Part shown: positions 61,134 through 64,000 of the stretch, in pieces | Layout: every line of letters starts with the position of its first letter | Position numbering within the stretch: the stretch's first letter is position 1 | Assembly: GCF_014205295.1 (NCBI RefSeq) | Contig: NZ_JACHNF010000001.1 | Span: 4,588,001 to 4,652,000, forward strand | Reading direction: 5' to 3' | Origin: Kribbella solani | Lineage (GTDB): Bacteria; Actinomycetota; Actinomycetes; Propionibacteriales; Kribbellaceae | DNA length: 64,000 bases | The notes under the pieces: generated by a model | What the model was told of the DNA's origin: nothing | Seen by the model: only the letters and a program-made list of their open reading frames with translations | Database searches by the model: none | Program-made: the position numbers and the translations under genes

Positions 61134-61326
61134 CAGCCCAGTGTGCCCGCTCTGACCCGGCGCGTGACCAGCCGGTGGCCGGTTGGCGGCAGCTTGACGG
61201 CGGCTTGGCCGCGAATGCCGGTGAGGTCTTGCGCGGCGGGGCGATGACGGTCGATCCTGACGGGCGATCCGAGTACCCGTAGGGGGCTGTGCGGGCGGGT
61301 GCCGGGGATCGTGCCGTGGGGGCTTC
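61134..61326. other. Intergenic region
   Basis: 193 bases between divergent genes, very GC-rich. It has repeated GGCGGC/GGCTTG units but no convincing promoter or hairpin that I can defend. Confidence 0.3.
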
Positions 61327-64000
61327 GTGAGGATTTCCGCCAAGTGGCTTCGTCCTGTCCTATTGTTCACAATCGCCATGCTGTGCGTACTCGCGCTGCT
61401 GCCGATCGCCGTCACGCCAGCACGCGCCGCTGTCGCACCGAGCGGTTTCAGTGAGCAAGTGGTGTTCAGTGGCCTGACCGATCCGACCAACGTCGCGTTC
61501 TCGCCGGACGGTCGCGTGTTCGTCGCCGAAAAGAGCGGCCTGATCAAGGTCTTCGACTCACTCGACGACCCGACCCCGAGTGTGTACGCGGACCTGCGCA
61601 CCGAGGTGTACAACTACTGGGACCGCGGTTTGCTCGGGCTCGCGCTGAACCCGAACTTCCCCAAGGACCCGCGGATCTACGTGCTGTACACGCACGACGG
61701 GCTGATCGGCGGACCGACGCCGAAGTGGGGTACGCCGAACACCGACGCAGACCCGTGCCCGACCCCGCCCGGTCCGACCGGCGATGGTTGTCAGGCCAGC
61801 GCGCGGCTTTCCGTACTGAACGCGAACGGCGCCGAACAGGTGCTGATCGAGGACTGGTGTCAGGTGTTCCCGAGTCACTCGATCGGATCGATCGAGTTCG
61901 GCCCGGACGGGATGCTGTACGCCGGTGGTGGCGAGGGCGCGAGCTTCACCTACGTCGACTACGGCCAGGACAGCTACCCGGCGTCCGATGTCACGCCGGA
62001 CAATCCCTGTGGTGACGGCCCCGCTCCGGTCGGCGCGACACTCAAACCGCCGGCCGCCGAAGGTGGTGCGCTGCGCGCGCAGGACGTGCGTACGCCGGGC
62101 GATCCGACCAGCCTGGACGGCTCCATCATCCGGATCGACCCGAACACCGGCCAGGCCGCGCCGGGTAACCCGATGGCCTCCAGTACGGACGCGAACGCCC
62201 GCCGGATCGTTGCTTACGGCCTCCGTAATCCGATGCGCTTCACGTTCCGCCCGGGTACGAAGGAACTGTGGATCGGCGATGTCGGGTACTCGACGTGGGA
62301 GGAGATCGACCGCGTCATCGACCCGACCGCGAAGGTGACGAACTTCGGATGGCCTTGTTATGAAGGCTCCGCGCGGCAGCCCGGGTACGACGCGATCAAC
62401 GTGAACCTGTGCGAGAACCTGTACGCGGCCGGACCGTCGGCGGTCGCATCGCCGTACTACGCGTACAAGCACACCGACCACATCGTCCCGGGTGAATCGT
62501 GCACTGTCGGCAGCTCCTCGATCGCCGGAATGTCCTTCTACAGCGAGGGAAACTACCCCGCCGGGTACGACGGAGCGCTGTTCTTCGCGGACTACAGCCG
62601 ACGTTGCGTGTGGGCGATGATGCCGGGCGCGAACGGTCTGCCTGATCCGGCGAAGACGCAGGTGTTCGCATCCGGGTACGGCGCGACGCGGTTGCAGACG
62701 GGCCCGGGTGGCGACCTGTTCGCGGTCGACTACGACAACGGCCGAGTCCTGCGGTACGTGTACGACGCGACGAACAACCCACCGACGGCGGTGATCCAGG
62801 CCGATCCGTCCAGCGGTCCGACGCCGTTGACCGTGACGTTCGACGGCACCGCATCCAACGATGCCGACGGCGATCCGCTCACGTACGCCTGGGATCTCGA
62901 CGGTGACGGCGTGTACGACGACTCGACCGCGGCGGTTGTCCAGCACACGTACACGACGTCCGGCGAGGTGACGGCACGATTGAAAGTGTCGGACGGCCAC
63001 ACCACCAGTACGACGTCGAAACAGATCAGCGTCGCGAACACGGCGCCGACGGCAACGATCACCGCGCCTGGTCCGGCCACGACCTGGAAGGTTGGTGACA
63101 CCATCAACTTCTCCGGTACGGCGACCGATCCCGAGCAGGGAACCTTGCCCGCGACGGCGCTGACCTGGGCGTTGATCATGCACCACTGCCCAAGTGATTG
63201 CCATACGCACACAATCACCTCGATGACTGGCGCGCGGGGGTCGTTCACCGCGCCGGATCACGAGTATCCGTCGTACCTCGAACTGCGGTTGACCGCTACG
63301 GACGCGCAAGGACTCACCGACATCAAGAGCGTTCGGCTCGATCCGAAGACGGTCACGATGAAATTCGGTACGTCGCCCGCCGGGTTGCCGGTGACCTACA
63401 ACGACAAGAGCGGAAAGAGTCAGCTGACCGGCACGACGATCGTCGGATCGAGTGTTTCGGTGTCGGCAGATCCCTTGCAGACGGCAACGAACCAGGTGTA
63501 TCGATTCGGTTTGTGGTCGGATGGCGGCGCCCGGGATCACAACCTGGTAGCGCCGGCGACGGCCACCACGTACACCGCGATGTACGGCGCGAAACGCAAT
63601 CTCGCTCGCGGTCGACCTGCCGTTGCCTCCAGCACCTATCTGGCCGGGCGCGAGGCATCGAAGGCGGTCGACGGCGCGATGACGACCGCCTGGTCGAGCG
63701 CACGCACCGATCCGCAGTGGTTGCGCGTCGATCTCGGCTCGGTACAGCTCGTGAACCGGGTACTGCTGAACTGGCTGTCGACGTCCTACGCGAAGGCGTA
63801 CCAGATCCAGGTCTCCGGGAGCGGGCGGACCTGGAAGACGGTCGCGTCGACAGTGAGCGGCGACGGCGGTACGGACAACGTGATGTTCTCGCCGAACTAC
63901 GCGCGCTACGTACGGATCAACGCGACCAAACGAGCCGTTGCCGGAAGCTACTATTCGCTCTGGGAGTTCGGTGTCTTCCAGGACACCGGCGCGGCGACCG
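61327..64000 (+). CDS. Secreted PQQ-type sugar dehydrogenase-like protein with PKD and discoidin domains (partial)
   Basis: Start GTG 61327, a signal peptide (LLFTIAMLCVLALLPIAVTPARA), then a soluble glucose/sorbosone-dehydrogenase-type beta-propeller (VVFSGLTDPTNVAFSPDGRVFVAEKSG, RGLLGLALNPNFPKDPRIYVLYT, RIVAYGLRNPMRFTF, GDVGYSTWEEIDRV, GSSSIAGMSFY). This is followed by a PKD domain (DGDPLTYAWDLDGDGVYDD), another beta-sandwich and an F5/8 type C (CBM32-like) domain (ARGRPAVASSTYLAGREASKAVDGAMTTAWSS). It probably oxidises or binds polysaccharide-linked sugars outside the cell. Runs off the right edge; the frame shows no stop to 64000. Confidence 0.85.
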   Translation, partial: MRISAKWLRPVLLFTIAMLCVLALLPIAVTPARAAVAPSGFSEQVVFSGLTDPTNVAFSPDGRVFVAEKSGLIKVFDSLDDPTPSVYADLRTEVYNYWDRGLLGLALNPNFPKDPRIYVLYTHDGLIGGPTPKWGTPNTDADPCPTPPGPTGDGCQASARLSVLNANGAEQVLIEDWCQVFPSHSIGSIEFGPDGMLYAGGGEGASFTYVDYGQDSYPASDVTPDNPCGDGPAPVGATLKPPAAEGGALRAQDVRTPGDPTSLDGSIIRIDPNTGQAAPGNPMASSTDANARRIVAYGLRNPMRFTFRPGTKELWIGDVGYSTWEEIDRVIDPTAKVTNFGWPCYEGSARQPGYDAINVNLCENLYAAGPSAVASPYYAYKHTDHIVPGESCTVGSSSIAGMSFYSEGNYPAGYDGALFFADYSRRCVWAMMPGANGLPDPAKTQVFASGYGATRLQTGPGGDLFAVDYDNGRVLRYVYDATNNPPTAVIQADPSSGPTPLTVTFDGTASNDADGDPLTYAWDLDGDGVYDDSTAAVVQHTYTTSGEVTARLKVSDGHTTSTTSKQISVANTAPTATITAPGPATTWKVGDTINFSGTATDPEQGTLPATALTWALIMHHCPSDCHTHTITSMTGARGSFTAPDHEYPSYLELRLTATDAQGLTDIKSVRLDPKTVTMKFGTSPAGLPVTYNDKSGKSQLTGTTIVGSSVSVSADPLQTATNQVYRFGLWSDGGARDHNLVAPATATTYTAMYGAKRNLARGRPAVASSTYLAGREASKAVDGAMTTAWSSARTDPQWLRVDLGSVQLVNRVLLNWLSTSYAKAYQIQVSGSGRTWKTVASTVSGDGGTDNVMFSPNYARYVRINATKRAVAGSYYSLWEFGVFQDTGAAT

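Noticed and set aside
1..64000. CRISPR arrays or rRNA genes
   Set aside because: No evenly spaced repeats and no rRNA-like sequence were seen.

Overview
The window is high-GC actinobacterial DNA. GC-rich third codon positions, many leaderless starts (TANNNT hexamer 6-7 bases before ATG/GTG), a fused two-domain PutA, WXG100 proteins and an F420/PPOX-type protein all fit a Kribbella-like soil actinomycete. The genus is an inference from overall gene style, not from a marker gene.

Layout. (1) 1-9.7 kb is a mixed chromosomal stretch: a MocR-type regulator running off the left edge, a divergent DJ-1/PfpI protein, a Tat-exported GH85 endo-beta-N-acetylglucosaminidase, an EamA exporter, two aminoglycoside-modifying-enzyme-like proteins (APH(6)-like and ANT-like), a heme-type membrane protein, a SnoaL-like protein behind a palindromic operator, an orphan LanC-like protein and a PPOX protein. 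(2) 9.9-39.8 kb is one large catabolic region. It starts with a polar amino acid ABC importer, two neighbouring M19 dipeptidases (one lacking key metal ligands), ETF beta/alpha, a cupin and an FAD amine/amino-acid oxidoreductase. A PucR-type regulator follows, then an oligopeptide-type ABC importer translationally coupled to hydantoinase/oxoprolinase HyuA and HyuB. On the opposite strand come CtlX, ornithine cyclodeaminase, a DDAH-like amidinohydrolase, diaminopropionate ammonia-lyase and an M20 carbamoyl-amino-acid hydrolase. Bifunctional PutA and two LysR regulators close the region. Read as chemistry, this imports N-carbamoyl, hydantoin, methylated-guanidino or peptide compounds. It then runs (methyl)arginine to citrulline to ornithine to proline to glutamate, with ETF taking electrons from the FAD enzyme. 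(3) 39.8-43.2 kb holds small and partly damaged genes (a MarR/nitroreductase pair without a proper intergenic gap, a start-less membrane ORF, DUF3592, DUF2200).

(4) 43.34-56.71 kb is a 13.3-kb integrated genomic island. The 3' half of an intact tRNA-Thr(TGT) gene at its right end is duplicated exactly (53 bp) at its left end. It carries a broken tyrosine recombinase, an XRE/P-loop pseudogene, an EccC/FtsK-like type VII ATPase pseudogene with six single-base indels, a WXG100 gene with a large linked gene, a second WXG100 pseudogene, three exported or lipoprotein genes, and a ~1300-residue NACHT-type NTPase with a C-terminal PD-(D/E)XK nuclease motif split over three frames. It looks like a decaying mobile island with type VII secretion cargo and a possible antiphage STAND NTPase.

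(5) 56.7-64 kb is ordinary chromosome: an MFS transporter, DUF4287, a TrmH-type rRNA methyltransferase, a SecDF-P1-head membrane protein, a GIY-YIG/UvrC-like protein and a large secreted PQQ-type sugar dehydrogenase with PKD and discoidin domains running off the right edge.
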